From JAFAGX01 sp035623255 (lineage in GTDB: Bacteria > Acidobacteriota > Terriglobia > Terriglobales > Acidobacteriaceae): a DNA stretch of 46,548 nucleotides. The stretch lies in the NCBI GenBank assembly GCA_035623255.1, contig DASPTU010000022.1:1-46548 (forward strand), read 5' to 3'. Positions 7,746 through 15,511 of this stretch are shown one piece after another. Positions within the stretch are counted from its first letter, which is position 1; each line of letters opens with the position of its first letter. A program made the position numbers and the translations under genes. Under the pieces are notes generated by a model. It searched no databases. It was not told the origin of the DNA and was given only the letters and a program-made list of their open reading frames with translations.

Positions 7746-8924
7746 TTAGCCTTTTGCGATTTCCAGGGCCTCTGGAATTTGTTCTTTGTACTGACCGCGA
7801 TAACGGAAGCCTTGCGACCGCTTCTCGATCGGCTCGGCGGATTCAATGGTTTTCTCCAGCCACTTGAGGTAGGCATCCTGATCTTTCCTGAATCTCACCC
7901 ACTGGCTGTCGTTATCGTGGAACTCGGACTCGGGAACCATGGTGATGCAGTCCTTCACCGGACAAACGGCTTCGCAAATGCCGCAGCCGCAGCAGCCTTC
8001 GAGATCGGCATCGTAGGTGCCATCCGGGGTGACATCGAAGGAAGCATCGGGGCAATTCAGCCAGCACAATGTGCACTTGGTGCAGGTCTTGAAATTGACC
8101 AGCGGACGGAAGCTGCGCGTGGTGTATTTCTTGAAGAGTTCATTGCGCACCGGCCGGAATCCGCCGACTTGCCGGGTAATCGGGTCTTCCAAGGGGCCGC
8201 CCTGGGGTTGACCCTTGATCGAAACCCCCAGTCGCATGTTTTCCCACTTGGGGAAGGTGTAATGTGTAAGCTCTTCCGTACTGCCTTGACCGGGCGTTAT
8301 CTCAATCGCGCTGAAGCGGTCATAGGCGGTGTGAGCGGATGTGACTTTCAAAGGATTCTTCAGCTTGTCTTCGATAAATTTCTCTACCGATTTCAGGCTC
8401 ACCAACTCCGGCAACGCCTTGGCGATCGCGCCGAGAATGCGAACGTCGGTGTGATCATCTTTGTAGACCCACATGCCGGAGAAACTGGTAACCCCTTTTA
8501 CGATTCCCAGCTTGTAGGGCTCTTCCCGGCGATGAATCAGCTTGAGGAGCGTGGGCGCATCTTGCAGAGAAACCACAATCAGAGTGCGTCCTGGTTTTAG
8601 CGCATGATGCACGGGCTGCAGCCCATACCAGGCCCAGGACTCGGCGCCCTTACAGAGCGTGTCATCCAGAACTACGGTCAGATCGACCTGCTTGGGTTCG
8701 TACTGCGCCATTCCGGCTTCGAGCGTCTGTTCGTCGCTGGCGACGATGGCGAAGCTCTTCGCGGGAATGCCGTTGCGCTCCGGGGAATCCCCATAACGGC
8801 CAAAAGAGATCCCCAGTTTGCCTTCGTTATGCGCAGCCAGAACAATGCCACGCGTTATGTTTTTCGCCAGAGTCTTTTGAAAGACTCCACGGTAAATGAG
8901 TTCAACCGCGAATAGCTGGCCCAT
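7746..8924 (-). CDS. Fused gamma-delta subunit of 2-oxoacid:ferredoxin oxidoreductase
   Basis: A 392-residue fusion. Residues ~1-190 are the gamma domain (ELIYRGVFQKTLAKNITRGI, then DLTVVLDDTLCKGAESW). Residues ~270-345 are a two-cluster ferredoxin (delta) domain with CTKCTLCWLNCP and CCGCGICEAVCP, each a full C-x2-C-x2-C-x3-CP motif. In most four-subunit enzymes gamma and delta are separate; a three-subunit layout with this fusion is what is known for oxalate oxidoreductase. A charged C-terminal tail of about 45 residues follows. GGAGG precedes the ATG. It starts 18 bases after the GntR gene ends, so the two are almost certainly co-transcribed. Confidence 0.88.
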   Translation of the reverse strand: MGQLFAVELIYRGVFQKTLAKNITRGIVLAAHNEGKLGISFGRYGDSPERNGIPAKSFAIVASDEQTLEAGMAQYEPKQVDLTVVLDDTLCKGAESWAWYGLQPVHHALKPGRTLIVVSLQDAPTLLKLIHRREEPYKLGIVKGVTSFSGMWVYKDDHTDVRILGAIAKALPELVSLKSVEKFIEDKLKNPLKVTSAHTAYDRFSAIEITPGQGSTEELTHYTFPKWENMRLGVSIKGQPQGGPLEDPITRQVGGFRPVRNELFKKYTTRSFRPLVNFKTCTKCTLCWLNCPDASFDVTPDGTYDADLEGCCGCGICEAVCPVKDCITMVPESEFHDNDSQWVRFRKDQDAYLKWLEKTIESAEPIEKRSQGFRYRGQYKEQIPEALEIAKG

Positions 8925-8942
8925 TTTTCAACCTCCATTTCT

Positions 8943-9695
8943 CTAAAGCTTGTGCAAAACGATTTTTCTTATTTCAGACAAATGCTTCCGCATGGCGGTC
9001 TCCGCGGCTCTGCCGTCTCCCTTTTTTAAGGCAGTGAGTATGCGCTGGTGACCGGCGAGGGACTTCTGCTGACGTCCTTCGGTTTGCAGGCTGCGTTCCC
9101 GGGTTTTGCGCAGAAGATCCATGAGCACATCGATAATCTTCAGCGCCACCGCATTTTTCGCCGCGAGCGCGATGGAATAATGGAATTCGGAGTCTTCTTC
9201 GATAGCGATCTTGCCGGAATGCAGATTCGATTCCTGCCGATGCAAAATCTCTTCCATGGCGGCGAGCTGCGTCGGCGAGGCGTGCAGGGCAGCGCGGCGG
9301 GCGAGCGGCGGCTCGAGCATCTCGCGGAAATCGAGAAGGTCGGCAATCACTTTCCGCTTTTGCAGGAGCACGCCAGTGAACGGGACCGACAGCGCGTCGG
9401 CCGAGGGCTCACGCACCACAGTTCCTGCACCCTGGCGGGGTTCGACCAGGCCCAACAACTCCAATTTGCGAATCGCGTCACGGATCGAACTACGGCTGAC
9501 CCCGAACATGCGTACCAGTTCACGTTCCGGCGGAAGGGCATCACCCGGCTCGAGATCTTCAACGATGCGGCGTTGAATCTGCTCGGCTACCGCTTCATAG
9601 ACTTTGGTTCGATCCTTGCGAATGGCGTCAAACTCGAGGTTGCTCAGGTCTGGGTTGTTCGAATTGTTCGAGGGGATTGGTCCGATGACCGACAT
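8943..9695 (-). CDS. GntR-family (FadR subfamily) transcriptional regulator
   Basis: A 250-residue regulator. The N-terminal winged helix (residues ~28-100) has the GntR signature LPPERELVRMFGVSRSSIRDA and wing GLVEPRQGAGTVV. The all-helical FCD ligand domain (residues ~115-245) holds the metal-site type residues: Asp of LLDFREMLEP, His of DSEFHYSIA and His of AGHQRILTAL. Such domains sense small carboxylates (pyruvate, lactate, glycolate, oxalate-like acids). It is the first gene of the oxidoreductase operon, 18 bases before the gamma-delta gene, so it very likely controls that operon and itself. Its ligand may reveal the enzyme substrate. Confidence 0.9.
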   Translation of the reverse strand: MSVIGPIPSNNSNNPDLSNLEFDAIRKDRTKVYEAVAEQIQRRIVEDLEPGDALPPERELVRMFGVSRSSIRDAIRKLELLGLVEPRQGAGTVVREPSADALSVPFTGVLLQKRKVIADLLDFREMLEPPLARRAALHASPTQLAAMEEILHRQESNLHSGKIAIEEDSEFHYSIALAAKNAVALKIIDVLMDLLRKTRERSLQTEGRQQKSLAGHQRILTALKKGDGRAAETAMRKHLSEIRKIVLHKL

Positions 9696-9817
9696 CAGAC
9701 CTATTGCATGCCTTTTTGCTGAGCGCCATCAGTGATTCCGGTCACGGATGGGAGTGACATGCGGGAGAGAGGGGATTGCTCACTTCCTGGGGCGAACCGA
9801 GTACATCGAAAGTGTCG

Positions 9818-11461
9818 TCAGGTGAGGCAAGCGTCAGCTGCCTGCAGGATTGTGCCGTCTCTGGCGACCTGGGCAAGCCGATTGATGTCGCCGTGCAAGG
9901 GCCGGTCTTCGTCCAGTGTGCGGACGTGCTGTCGAATCACGTCGTGCACCGCGTGTGTGGCCGGTGCGGGTTGGACCGGAGAGCGGAAATCGAAGGCTTG
10001 CGCGGCGGCCATAAGTTCAATTGCCACGATGTACCACGCGTTCTCGATAATCTGCCGGGTTTTGATCGCCGTCGTCATTCCCATGGACACAAAATCTTCC
10101 TGATCGGCTGCTGCGGGAATCGATCCTGTTGCCGCGGGATGACTGAGCACGCGATTTTCGCAGACCAGAGCTCCGGCGGTGTATTGGGAAAGCATCAGTC
10201 CGGAGAACATTCCGGCGCCCCTGGTCAGAAACGCGGGCAGGCCCATCGAGAGATGCGGATTCATCAATCGATTCAGCCTGCGTTCGGAAAGCGCGGCCAC
10301 CGTGGTCACGGACATGCCGAGCAGCTCGAGAGCGAATGCCATAGGGGTGCCCTGGAAATTCGCTCCTGTCAAAACTAATTCCTCGTCCGGAAAGAAGGTT
10401 GGATTGTCGGCGGCGTGGTTCAGTTCGATCTCGAGCATGTAACGAACCCACTTGCAGGCCTCCCAGGCGCCTCCGATGACTTGCGGACTGGAGCGCAGCG
10501 AATACGCGTCCTGCACTTTCTTTCCGGGCAGTTTAAGAAGTTCGGAACCTTCGGTGAGCTTGCGGATTCTCTCCGCACATTCCTGCGCGCCAGGATATCC
10601 GCGCACCAGATGAATTCTGGGATCGTAAGCCTTCATGTTTGCGTTGAGAGCTTCCAGTGTCATCGCCAATGCGACCTCTTGAGTCTTCAGCCAACGCTCG
10701 GCATCGTAGAGTTCAAGACAACCCATTCCGCAGATGAAATTGGAACCATTGATGGCAGCCAGACCGTCTCTCTCGCGGAAGGTTACCGGTGCGATTCCGG
10801 CCTCGGCCAACCCATCCTTTGCCGGCAGTCTTCTTCCCCTGTAAAAGACTTCGCCTTCCCCCGCGAGGGTAAGCGCCATCTGAGCCATGGGCGAGAGGTC
10901 GCCACAGGCCCCCACAGAACCTTTCTGGCACACGACCGGAGTTACTTTCCGGTTCAGCATTTCGATTTGCGTGTTAACGATCTCCAGCCGGATGCCGGAG
11001 TGTCCCCAACAATGTGTGTTTAGGCGGGAAAGCATCGCGGCCCGGACATTTTCCTCAGTGCAAGGTTCACCGCAACCCGCGGCATGGGAATAGAGCAGAT
11101 ACTTCTGATATTTCTCGACCTGGTCCGGGGTGAGCACGACCTCGGAGAGCTCGCCGATGCCGGTATTCACGCCGTACATGATCTCGTGGGCGCGGATTTT
11201 GCGTTCGAGAAGTTCGCGGCAGCGGTTGATGCGTGCCATGGCGTCAGGGTGAAGCGCGATCGGGCGACGATCGCGGGCAATCGCGACGACATCTTCGATG
11301 TGGAGCGAATGTCCATCGAGTACGAACGGTTTTTTGTTCACTGTACCGTCGGAAACGTGATGTTCATCCAGCACGACGCTCATAGCGGCCTCGTTGCGAC
11401 AGGGTTCGATCTCAAGCTCACCGTATTCCGAGGGCTCGACTTGGGGTATGACACGCGTCAC
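9818..11461 (-). CDS. HAL/PAL-family aromatic amino acid ammonia-lyase with Ala-Cys-Gly MIO triad
   Basis: A 547-residue member of the histidine/phenylalanine ammonia-lyase family. Visible blocks: YGVNTGIGEL with catalytic-type Tyr96, the SHAAGCGEP selectivity loop with Ser-His as in histidine lyases, the cofactor loop GSVGACGDLSPMAQ, NGSNF, SLRSSPQVIGG, NHAADNP and SIPAAADQEDFVSMG. The MIO cofactor normally forms from Ala-Ser-Gly; here it is Ala185-Cys186-Gly187 (TGT codon at 10904-10906). QEDH of histidine lyases is QEDF here. Substrate may be His, Phe or Tyr, or the enzyme may be an aminomutase. An ATG giving MSVVLDEHH (11383) is a likely alternative start. No other hut gene is nearby. Confidence 0.88.
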   Translation of the reverse strand: MTRVIPQVEPSEYGELEIEPCRNEAAMSVVLDEHHVSDGTVNKKPFVLDGHSLHIEDVVAIARDRRPIALHPDAMARINRCRELLERKIRAHEIMYGVNTGIGELSEVVLTPDQVEKYQKYLLYSHAAGCGEPCTEENVRAAMLSRLNTHCWGHSGIRLEIVNTQIEMLNRKVTPVVCQKGSVGACGDLSPMAQMALTLAGEGEVFYRGRRLPAKDGLAEAGIAPVTFRERDGLAAINGSNFICGMGCLELYDAERWLKTQEVALAMTLEALNANMKAYDPRIHLVRGYPGAQECAERIRKLTEGSELLKLPGKKVQDAYSLRSSPQVIGGAWEACKWVRYMLEIELNHAADNPTFFPDEELVLTGANFQGTPMAFALELLGMSVTTVAALSERRLNRLMNPHLSMGLPAFLTRGAGMFSGLMLSQYTAGALVCENRVLSHPAATGSIPAAADQEDFVSMGMTTAIKTRQIIENAWYIVAIELMAAAQAFDFRSPVQPAPATHAVHDVIRQHVRTLDEDRPLHGDINRLAQVARDGTILQAADACLT

Positions 11462-11601
11462 CGGCGGTGGTGACCCTGAAAATGCTGAGATGCCGTTCAG
11501 GTGCGGATGTCACAGCTGGTTGTGCGCCTTGCACTTTCGATTTGTGCTGTGGAATTGAAGAATGGGTTCAGAATTCGGGTAAGCAGCAGAAGGGGGTGTC
11601 T

Positions 11602-12075
11602 ATGCGTCTCCCGGCCTTTCTGTTTGCGGTATGTTCAGTTGCGATTCTCGCATCCGGTATATCCTCCCAGCAGAGCTCGAATATTCCGGTTCCTGCGCGG
11701 CCAGCCCCGGGTGTCACCGATCTGTGGAGCGGGTACAACGGCTCGCGCATGTGGCGGCGGGCGGAAATTCGAGTGCTGCCGCTGGACCAGGTCGATCTGA
11801 ACAAAGCGGAATTGCAGAGCCTGCGGGACCGGGTCGCCAAGGCCGAAGCGGAAGGCACCGGCTACTGGTTTGCAGATCCGCTGGTTCGCAAGCAGCTTTC
11901 GAATCAGCTGGAGCTCATGCAGGATCTGCTGAGATTCGCGGAACAACAACAATCCAGCAAACCTAAAAGTCCAACTGCCGTGGAGGTCGAACGACGACTG
12001 AACCAGATCCAGGGGCAGACTATGTGTGAGGCGTGTCATAGCGGCATCGTCGCACGCAATGTCGGCGCACATTGA
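11602..12075 (+). CDS. Exported small protein with a CxxCH haem-type motif
   Basis: A 157-residue protein with a signal peptide (MRLPAFLFAVCSVAILASG, cleavage near ISSQQ). A mid-region (residues ~35-130) is helical with many charged residues (KAELQSLRDRVAKAEAEG). Close to the C terminus lies CEACHSG, a single c-type haem-binding C-x2-CH motif. The start ATG 11602 has AGGGGG 6 bases upstream and gives a clean signal peptide; earlier in-frame starts do not. It may be a small periplasmic monohaem cytochrome, though the motif is at the C-terminal end, opposite to class I cytochromes c. Family not recognised. Confidence 0.65.
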   Translation: MRLPAFLFAVCSVAILASGISSQQSSNIPVPARPAPGVTDLWSGYNGSRMWRRAEIRVLPLDQVDLNKAELQSLRDRVAKAEAEGTGYWFADPLVRKQLSNQLELMQDLLRFAEQQQSSKPKSPTAVEVERRLNQIQGQTMCEACHSGIVARNVGAH

Positions 12076-12171
12076 GCACTTCGTTCTTAGGTGCACCAAT
12101 AACGAACGCAGGCTTAGTGCTGCGGAGCCTGAACGTGGAAACATGCAAATGCGTGGAGAGAGGAGGCTGTG

Positions 12172-12657
12172 ATGCCGTTATCCAGGCTGAAGGAATTTCT
12201 TGATGGTCAAAGGATCAAATACATCGTCATTTCTCATTCAGTGGCCTACACCGCAAATGGGATTGCCGCGCTCACACACATTCCGGGCAAGGAGCTGGCC
12301 AAAACTGTGATTGTCAAAATCGACAACACACTGGCCATGGCGGTGGTTTCAGCCTCGCAGCACGTCGATCTCGCGCTGCTGAAGTCCGCAACCGGCGCCA
12401 GGAATGTGGAGCTGGCCAGTGAAGACGAGTTCAGGGACAAATTCCCGGATTGCGAAACCGGCGCCATGCCTCCGTTTGGCAATCTATATGGGATAGAAGT
12501 GTTTGCCGATGAAGGGTTAGCGCGGGACAAAGAGATCGCCTTTAATGCAGGTTCGCACCGTGAGCTGGTGCGAGTTGCGTGGGAGGATTTTGAAAAGCTG
12601 GTCCGGCCGAAGGTGATGAAGCTGGCAGCCGTGAAACGCGCCGCAGAAGCCGCCTGA
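12172..12657 (+). CDS. YbaK/EbsC-family aminoacyl-tRNA deacylase-like protein
   Basis: A 161-residue YbaK/ProX-type editing domain. Diagnostic features are the N-terminal KYIVISHSVAYTA strand, the lysine block GKELAKTVIVKID (the conserved Lys positions the tRNA 3' end), the central SEDEFRDKFPDCETGAMPPFG loop (GxxPPFG) and the C-terminal NAGSHRELVRVAWEDF. These proteins hydrolyse mischarged aminoacyl-tRNAs such as Cys-tRNA(Pro) or Ala-tRNA(Pro). AGGAGG at 12161-12166 fits the ATG at 12172. It heads a plus-strand run with the helical protein and the Clp-like ATPase. Confidence 0.85.
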   Translation: MPLSRLKEFLDGQRIKYIVISHSVAYTANGIAALTHIPGKELAKTVIVKIDNTLAMAVVSASQHVDLALLKSATGARNVELASEDEFRDKFPDCETGAMPPFGNLYGIEVFADEGLARDKEIAFNAGSHRELVRVAWEDFEKLVRPKVMKLAAVKRAAEAA

Positions 12658-12713
12658 GCCCTTGGTGGGCAGTTGAGTGGAGCAGGTGATGCATCTGAAG
12701 TGTGGGAGGAGTT

Positions 12714-12914
12714 ATGGAATTGACACTCAGCTCGAGCGAAAGGGAACTGTTGTTGGAAATCCTTGAGGAGCATCACCGCGAGTTGTTGCGGGAGATCTCC
12801 AGAAGCGAACACCACGCCTTCAAGGCAGCTCTCAAAGGCAAAGAGAAGTTGCTGGAGCGGATATTGGAAAAGCTGGAGACGAGAAACGCCGAAGTGTTGA
12901 TGCACTCGGCGTAA
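12714..12914 (+). CDS. Small helical (coiled-coil) hypothetical protein
   Basis: A 66-residue protein composed almost wholly of charged and leucine residues in heptad-like order (SERELLLEILEEHHRELLRE, then KEKLLERILEKLE), predicted as two antiparallel helices. A strong GGGAGGAG site precedes the ATG at 12714. No family is recognised. Its position 57 bases after the deacylase and 44 bases before the AAA+ gene suggests co-transcription; it could be a small adaptor or regulator of that ATPase (inference). Confidence 0.65.
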   Translation: MELTLSSSERELLLEILEEHHRELLREISRSEHHAFKAALKGKEKLLERILEKLETRNAEVLMHSA

Positions 12915-12958
12915 GCGGAGGGAGGAAGGTTTCGCCTCAGGTTGAGAGCGGGAGTGTT

Positions 12959-14056
12959 ATGTCCAACAGCATCGGCGCCGACATTACCCCTGCGGTTTCG
13001 CAGTTAGATGATGTTGAATCACTCGATGCCAGTCGCCGAGGCGAGAGCACAAGGGAATTGGAAGCATTTCTTCGTGCCAGGATCGTGGGCCAAGACGCCG
13101 CGGTTGATGCGGTCGTCGAACTCTACCAAATATTCACCGTAGGCATGTGTTCTCCTGATCGCCCGGTCGGGAATCTGCTCTTTCTTGGACCGACTGGCTC
13201 CGGAAAGACCTATGTGGTAGAGGTGCTGGCCGAGGCCCTGTTCGGCAATTCACGCGCTTTCATCAAGGTTGATTGTGCCGAATTTCAAGAGCATCACGAG
13301 ATATCCAAGCTGATAGGCTCACCGCCCGGCTATATCGGGCACATGCATACTCCGCCGCTGCTTACGCAAGAGGCATTGGCTCGGTGGCACACCGAGAAGT
13401 TAAAGCTTTCGCTGTTGTTGTTCGACGAAATTGAGAAAGCATCGGAAGCCCTTTGGCAGCTCCTGTTAGGCATTCTTGACAAGGCAACTTTGACCCTTGG
13501 CGACAACACTCAGGTGGATCTTTCGAAGTGTCTCATCTTCATGACCTCCAACGTCGGCGCTGCCGAGATGAGCCGTCTTGCGGAAGGCGGCATTGGTTTT
13601 GCTACCCAGCCGGCCGCAGCAGAGGCAAATTTTGATGACAAGATCGCACGCACAGCAACCGAGGCCGCGCGCAGGAAATTTTCGCCGGAGTTCATGAATC
13701 GTCTGGATAAAGTCGTTGTGTTCAAGACGCTTCGACCAGAACAACTGGGGAAAATCTTGGACTTAGAGCTGGCGAAGGTGCAGCGGCGAATTGCTAAGGC
13801 GGTCGGCCCGAACCATTTCACGTTTCGCTGCACTCCTGAGGTCAAGCGCTGGTTGCTCAGTGAAGGCACGGACCCTAAATATGGGGCGCGGCACTTGAAG
13901 CGGGTTATAGAGCGCAACATCGTTTACGGCTTGGCCAACCTGGTAGCCACAGGGCAGGTCAAGAGCGGCGAGTGTGTCACGGTGAATTTGAAACCAGACG
14001 GCAGCCTGGGCTTCAGCAGAGCGACAGCCAGCGTCGGAGCCGCGTCGGCCGTTTAG
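12959..14056 (+). CDS. Stand-alone ClpA/ClpB D2-type AAA+ ATPase with candidate ClpP-binding IGF tripeptide
   Basis: A 365-residue protein with a single Clp-type AAA+ module. Walker A GPTGSGKT (77-84), pore loop GYIG (124-127), Walker B LLLFDE (152-157), sensor 1 TSN (196-198), arginine-finger block FSPEFMNRLD (R248) and sensor 2 GAR (309-311) are all intact. It lacks the Clp N domain, the D1 ring and the ClpX zinc domain. After sensor 1 a GGIGF stretch (IGF 212-214) occupies the place of the ClpA IGL loop that docks on ClpP. A single-ring unfoldase is inferred. It is followed 8 bases later by a response-regulator gene. Confidence 0.85.
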   Translation: MSNSIGADITPAVSQLDDVESLDASRRGESTRELEAFLRARIVGQDAAVDAVVELYQIFTVGMCSPDRPVGNLLFLGPTGSGKTYVVEVLAEALFGNSRAFIKVDCAEFQEHHEISKLIGSPPGYIGHMHTPPLLTQEALARWHTEKLKLSLLLFDEIEKASEALWQLLLGILDKATLTLGDNTQVDLSKCLIFMTSNVGAAEMSRLAEGGIGFATQPAAAEANFDDKIARTATEAARRKFSPEFMNRLDKVVVFKTLRPEQLGKILDLELAKVQRRIAKAVGPNHFTFRCTPEVKRWLLSEGTDPKYGARHLKRVIERNIVYGLANLVATGQVKSGECVTVNLKPDGSLGFSRATASVGAASAV

Positions 14057-14064
14057 GAGGCGTC

Positions 14065-14436
14065 ATGAAGAAGATTCTCGTGGTGGATGACGACGAGATG
14101 CTCTGCCGCCTGTCCTGCGACATTCTGCGCACGGAGGGCTATCATGCTGTACCTGCAAGCAGCGTGGCTGAAGCGCTTGAAGCTTTCGAAGAGCAGGAAT
14201 TCGATTTGGTGGTCACCGACCTTCGCATGCCGGGAATGAGCGGTCTCGATCTGGCTCGGGAGATCCGCGGCAAAAACTCGAAGTTTCCCATCATTGTCAT
14301 GACAGCATACGAGCCTCTCGAAAGTGAGCACGTGACCTTGTGGTTGCCTAAGGAGTTCCTCTTCCCACGTTTGCTGGAAAAGGTCAGAGCCTGCTTGAGC
14401 GAGGCCGAAAAGGATACGGTGCATGCGCAACCGTAG
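14065..14436 (+). CDS. Receiver-only response regulator
   Basis: A 123-residue CheY-type receiver with no output domain. It has the acid pocket DDD (8-10), phospho-acceptor Asp52 (VVTDLRMPG), Thr80 (IIVMTAY) and Lys96 (WLPKEF). TTAGGAGGC overlaps the end of the AAA+ gene and precedes the ATG, so the two are translationally linked. The partner kinase may be the orphan PAS kinase at 15809 or one elsewhere. The output is presumably through protein-protein contact, perhaps with the co-transcribed ATPase (inference). Confidence 0.92.
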   Translation: MKKILVVDDDEMLCRLSCDILRTEGYHAVPASSVAEALEAFEEQEFDLVVTDLRMPGMSGLDLAREIRGKNSKFPIIVMTAYEPLESEHVTLWLPKEFLFPRLLEKVRACLSEAEKDTVHAQP

Positions 14437-14463
14437 CTTTCGCTTCGGAAGACATAGGGTAGC

Positions 14464-14604
14464 GGTGCAGTTCGAAAGGGAAGCGATCCAAGCGCGCGAT
14501 TATTGCGTCGCAAAGGACGCGACGCTTCGCACGGATCGCCCAGATCCCTCGCTGCGCAAAAGGGGCTTGCTCGGGATGACAATCAAACTACACCACTACC
14601 GGAA
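14464..14604 (+). repeat. Dispersed ~142-bp repeat, copy 1
   Basis: This copy runs from GGTGCAG at 14464 through CGATCCAAGCGCGCGATTAT and CTTGCTCGGGATGACAATCA to about 14604. A second copy in the same orientation lies at 17566-17707 and agrees at roughly nine of ten positions by eye. It contains the TCCCTCGCTGC...TCGGGATGACA words common to intergenic repeats. No open reading frame of its own is convincing. Confidence 0.85.
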
Positions 14605-14612
14605 GTAGGCCT

Positions 14613-14629
14613 GCCTCGGGTGCCGAGGC
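14613..14629 (+). terminator. Small GC hairpin after repeat copy 1
   Basis: A perfect 7-bp stem (GCCTCGG / CCGAGGC) with a 3-base loop, followed by TTAGTTCTGTT. It lies between the response-regulator gene and the next plus-strand gene and may end transcription, but the U tract is poor. Confidence 0.35.
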
Positions 14630-14639
14630 TTAGTTCTGT

Positions 14640-14645
14640 TATATT
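14640..14645 (+). promoter_or_regulatory. Candidate -10 box
   Basis: TATATT lies 14 bases before the ATG at 14660; no recognisable -35 is present. Transcription from here would give a very short leader. Confidence 0.3.
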
Positions 14646-14659
14646 GGGCAGAATTTCTC

Positions 14660-15511
14660 ATGGCGTCTTTTCCTCCGGCCCACCTAGTCAAGCCCCGCGC
14701 CCGCATGTCCTCCCGACACCGGCTGCTCTTTTTTGTGACGGGATGGCTCATTGTGCTCATGCCGTTCCTTTTCTGGTGGAACACCTGGTTTGGTCGACGC
14801 CTTTCTGACAAACAGCTTGATTCCTATCTCCGGGATGACCAGCATCCGCGGCATATTCAGCATGCGCTGGTGCAGATCGGGGAACGCATGGCGCGCAAGG
14901 ACCCCGCGGTCGCGCGATGGTATCCGCAGGTGGCACAGCTTGCTACCTGCAAAGTTGAGGAAGTGCGCAACACCGACGCCTGGGTCATGGGCCAGGACAC
15001 TGGCGGCCCGGGATTTCATGAAGCTTTGCTGGGGATGCTCAACGATGCTTCTTTGACAGTCCGGGGCAATGCAGCCCTCTCGCTGGTGCGCTTTGGGGAT
15101 CCGATTGGGAAACCCCAAATCCTTGAACTCCTGCAGCCGGCGAGCGTAGCGGCACCGCAGGCGGGTAAAGTCATTGACACGGATCTGGTTGGAATTGCGA
15201 TTCGTCAAGGGGGAATTGTCGCCAAATTGCAATCCGGCGAGCGGACGATTGAGATTCGGTCGCCGATTACTGGACGCCTGCGCGAACTGCGAGCACAAGT
15301 GGGACAGGTTGTGGCCGCCGGGGAGGGGGTCGCGACCATTGATCCCAGTGGTGAGCAAGTATGGGAGGCGTTGCGCGCACTTTATCTGATTGGCCAACCC
15401 CAGGACATCGCTGCCGTGCTGCCGTTTGAACGGGAATTGCCGGATATATCAAATGATGTACGCCAGCAGGCAGTAGAAACGGAGAAAGCGATTCGGGAAA
15501 GGGCGAAGTAG
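14660..15511 (+). CDS. Membrane-anchored HEAT-repeat protein with an inserted barrel-sandwich (lipoyl/HlyD-like) domain
   Basis: A 283-residue protein. One membrane helix lies at residues ~21-40 (LLFFVTGWLIVLMPFLFWW), then HEAT-like helical pairs at ~60-160 (HIQHALVQIGERMA, LTVRGNAALSLVRFGDP). At ~182-230 comes a beta segment GIVAKLQSGERTIEIRSPIT then GQVVAAGEGVATID, typical of barrel-sandwich hybrid domains of membrane-fusion proteins. HEAT-like helices resume at ~232-282. There is no lipoylatable or biotinylatable Lys in the expected EMKM/DKA context. The architecture suggests a periplasmic scaffold. Start ATG 14660; ATG 14705 is an alternative. Confidence 0.7.
   Translation: MASFPPAHLVKPRARMSSRHRLLFFVTGWLIVLMPFLFWWNTWFGRRLSDKQLDSYLRDDQHPRHIQHALVQIGERMARKDPAVARWYPQVAQLATCKVEEVRNTDAWVMGQDTGGPGFHEALLGMLNDASLTVRGNAALSLVRFGDPIGKPQILELLQPASVAAPQAGKVIDTDLVGIAIRQGGIVAKLQSGERTIEIRSPITGRLRELRAQVGQVVAAGEGVATIDPSGEQVWEALRALYLIGQPQDIAAVLPFERELPDISNDVRQQAVETEKAIRERAK

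Noticed and set aside
7725..8600. Plus-strand open frame of 291 codons
   Set aside because: It is the complementary shadow of the gamma-delta subunit, whose ferredoxin motifs are unambiguous.
5444..8924. Annotation as pyruvate:ferredoxin oxidoreductase
   Set aside because: The Thr of the pyruvate loop is Arg (YPIRP) and the three-subunit layout is that of oxalate oxidoreductase, so pyruvate is not assumed.
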